Source: Planctomycetaceae bacterium
Lineage (GTDB): Bacteria; Planctomycetota; Planctomycetia; Pirellulales; Thermoguttaceae
Direction of reading: 5' to 3'
Assembly (NCBI GenBank): GCA_031278315.1
Contig: JAITKS010000274.1
Location: 1 to 13,940, forward strand
Length of the DNA: 13,940 nt
Position numbers and translations under genes: made by a program. Shown here in pieces: positions 13,904-13,940 of this stretch. The first letter of the stretch is position 1; each line of letters opens with the position of its first letter. Below the pieces are notes generated by a model that did not search any database, was not told the DNA's origin, and saw nothing but the letters and a program-made list of their open reading frames with translations.

Positions 13904-13940
13904 ATGAAAAAATTTAAATTGCTGTTTGCAGTGTGTGTTT
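13904..13940 (+). CDS. start of a B12-riboswitch-controlled gene for a probably exported protein (cut by window end)
   Basis: Only 12 codons are visible: MKKFKLLFAVCV. Two lysines plus a third at position 5, then a hydrophobic run, look like the start of a Sec signal peptide. AGGAG at 13892-13896 gives a good Shine-Dalgarno match 7 bases before the ATG. Placed behind a cobalamin riboswitch, an exported product suggests B12 uptake: a BtuB-like TonB-dependent receptor, a periplasmic binding protein or a related surface protein. The family cannot be named from this fragment, and a cobalt transport or other B12-linked role is equally open. Confidence 0.7.
   Translation, partial: MKKFKLLFAVCV

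Overview
This is an AT-rich bacterial window of scattered housekeeping genes with long, repeat-spotted spacers. Several traits point to a Gram-negative bacterium, most likely a low-GC member of the Planctomycetota: LpxA (lipid A synthesis), a very long SecA of 1299 residues that still ends in the SecB/zinc motif, a one-chain glycyl-tRNA synthetase, and a transporter-acyltransferase fusion. Only two of the eight starts have a clear Shine-Dalgarno sequence. The phylum is an inference from gene features, not from a marker phylogeny. I see no phage, transposase, CRISPR array, tRNA or rRNA.

Left block, minus strand (194-5583): a 630-residue fusion of an LplT-like MFS transporter with a PlsC-like domain whose catalytic motifs look lost, then an FGGY sugar kinase, then glycyl-tRNA synthetase. 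The kinase lies 63 bp behind the synthetase and has its own strong ribosome binding site, so those two are probably co-transcribed. The fusion gene is 242 bp further on. A 428-bp spacer full of short tandem repeats separates this block from the plus-strand genes.

Middle block: a TatD-family hydrolase (6012-6842) and lpxA (7072-7953), both plus strand, the latter behind a leader with two hairpins. lpxA converges on a small GNAT acetyltransferase (8093-8569, minus), which has five copies of a 13-bp repeat just upstream of its start. A 760-bp spacer follows with no convincing gene.

Right block: secA (9330-13229), whose extra length comes from two insertions. One is a small strand-rich insert between the ATPase halves. 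The other is a region of about 300 residues built from about five copies of a helical-wing-like motif. After secA come two dispersed-type short repeats, a near-consensus promoter, and a well-formed cobalamin (B12) riboswitch with a matching L5/L13 kissing-loop pair. The riboswitch precedes a gene cut by the window edge, of which only a signal-peptide-like start is visible.

The points most worth a second look are the repeat expansion inside SecA, the apparently dead acyltransferase domain fused to the transporter, the riboswitch with a possible Shine-Dalgarno-masking hairpin, and the recurrent short tandem duplications, all in spacers and none noticed in genes.
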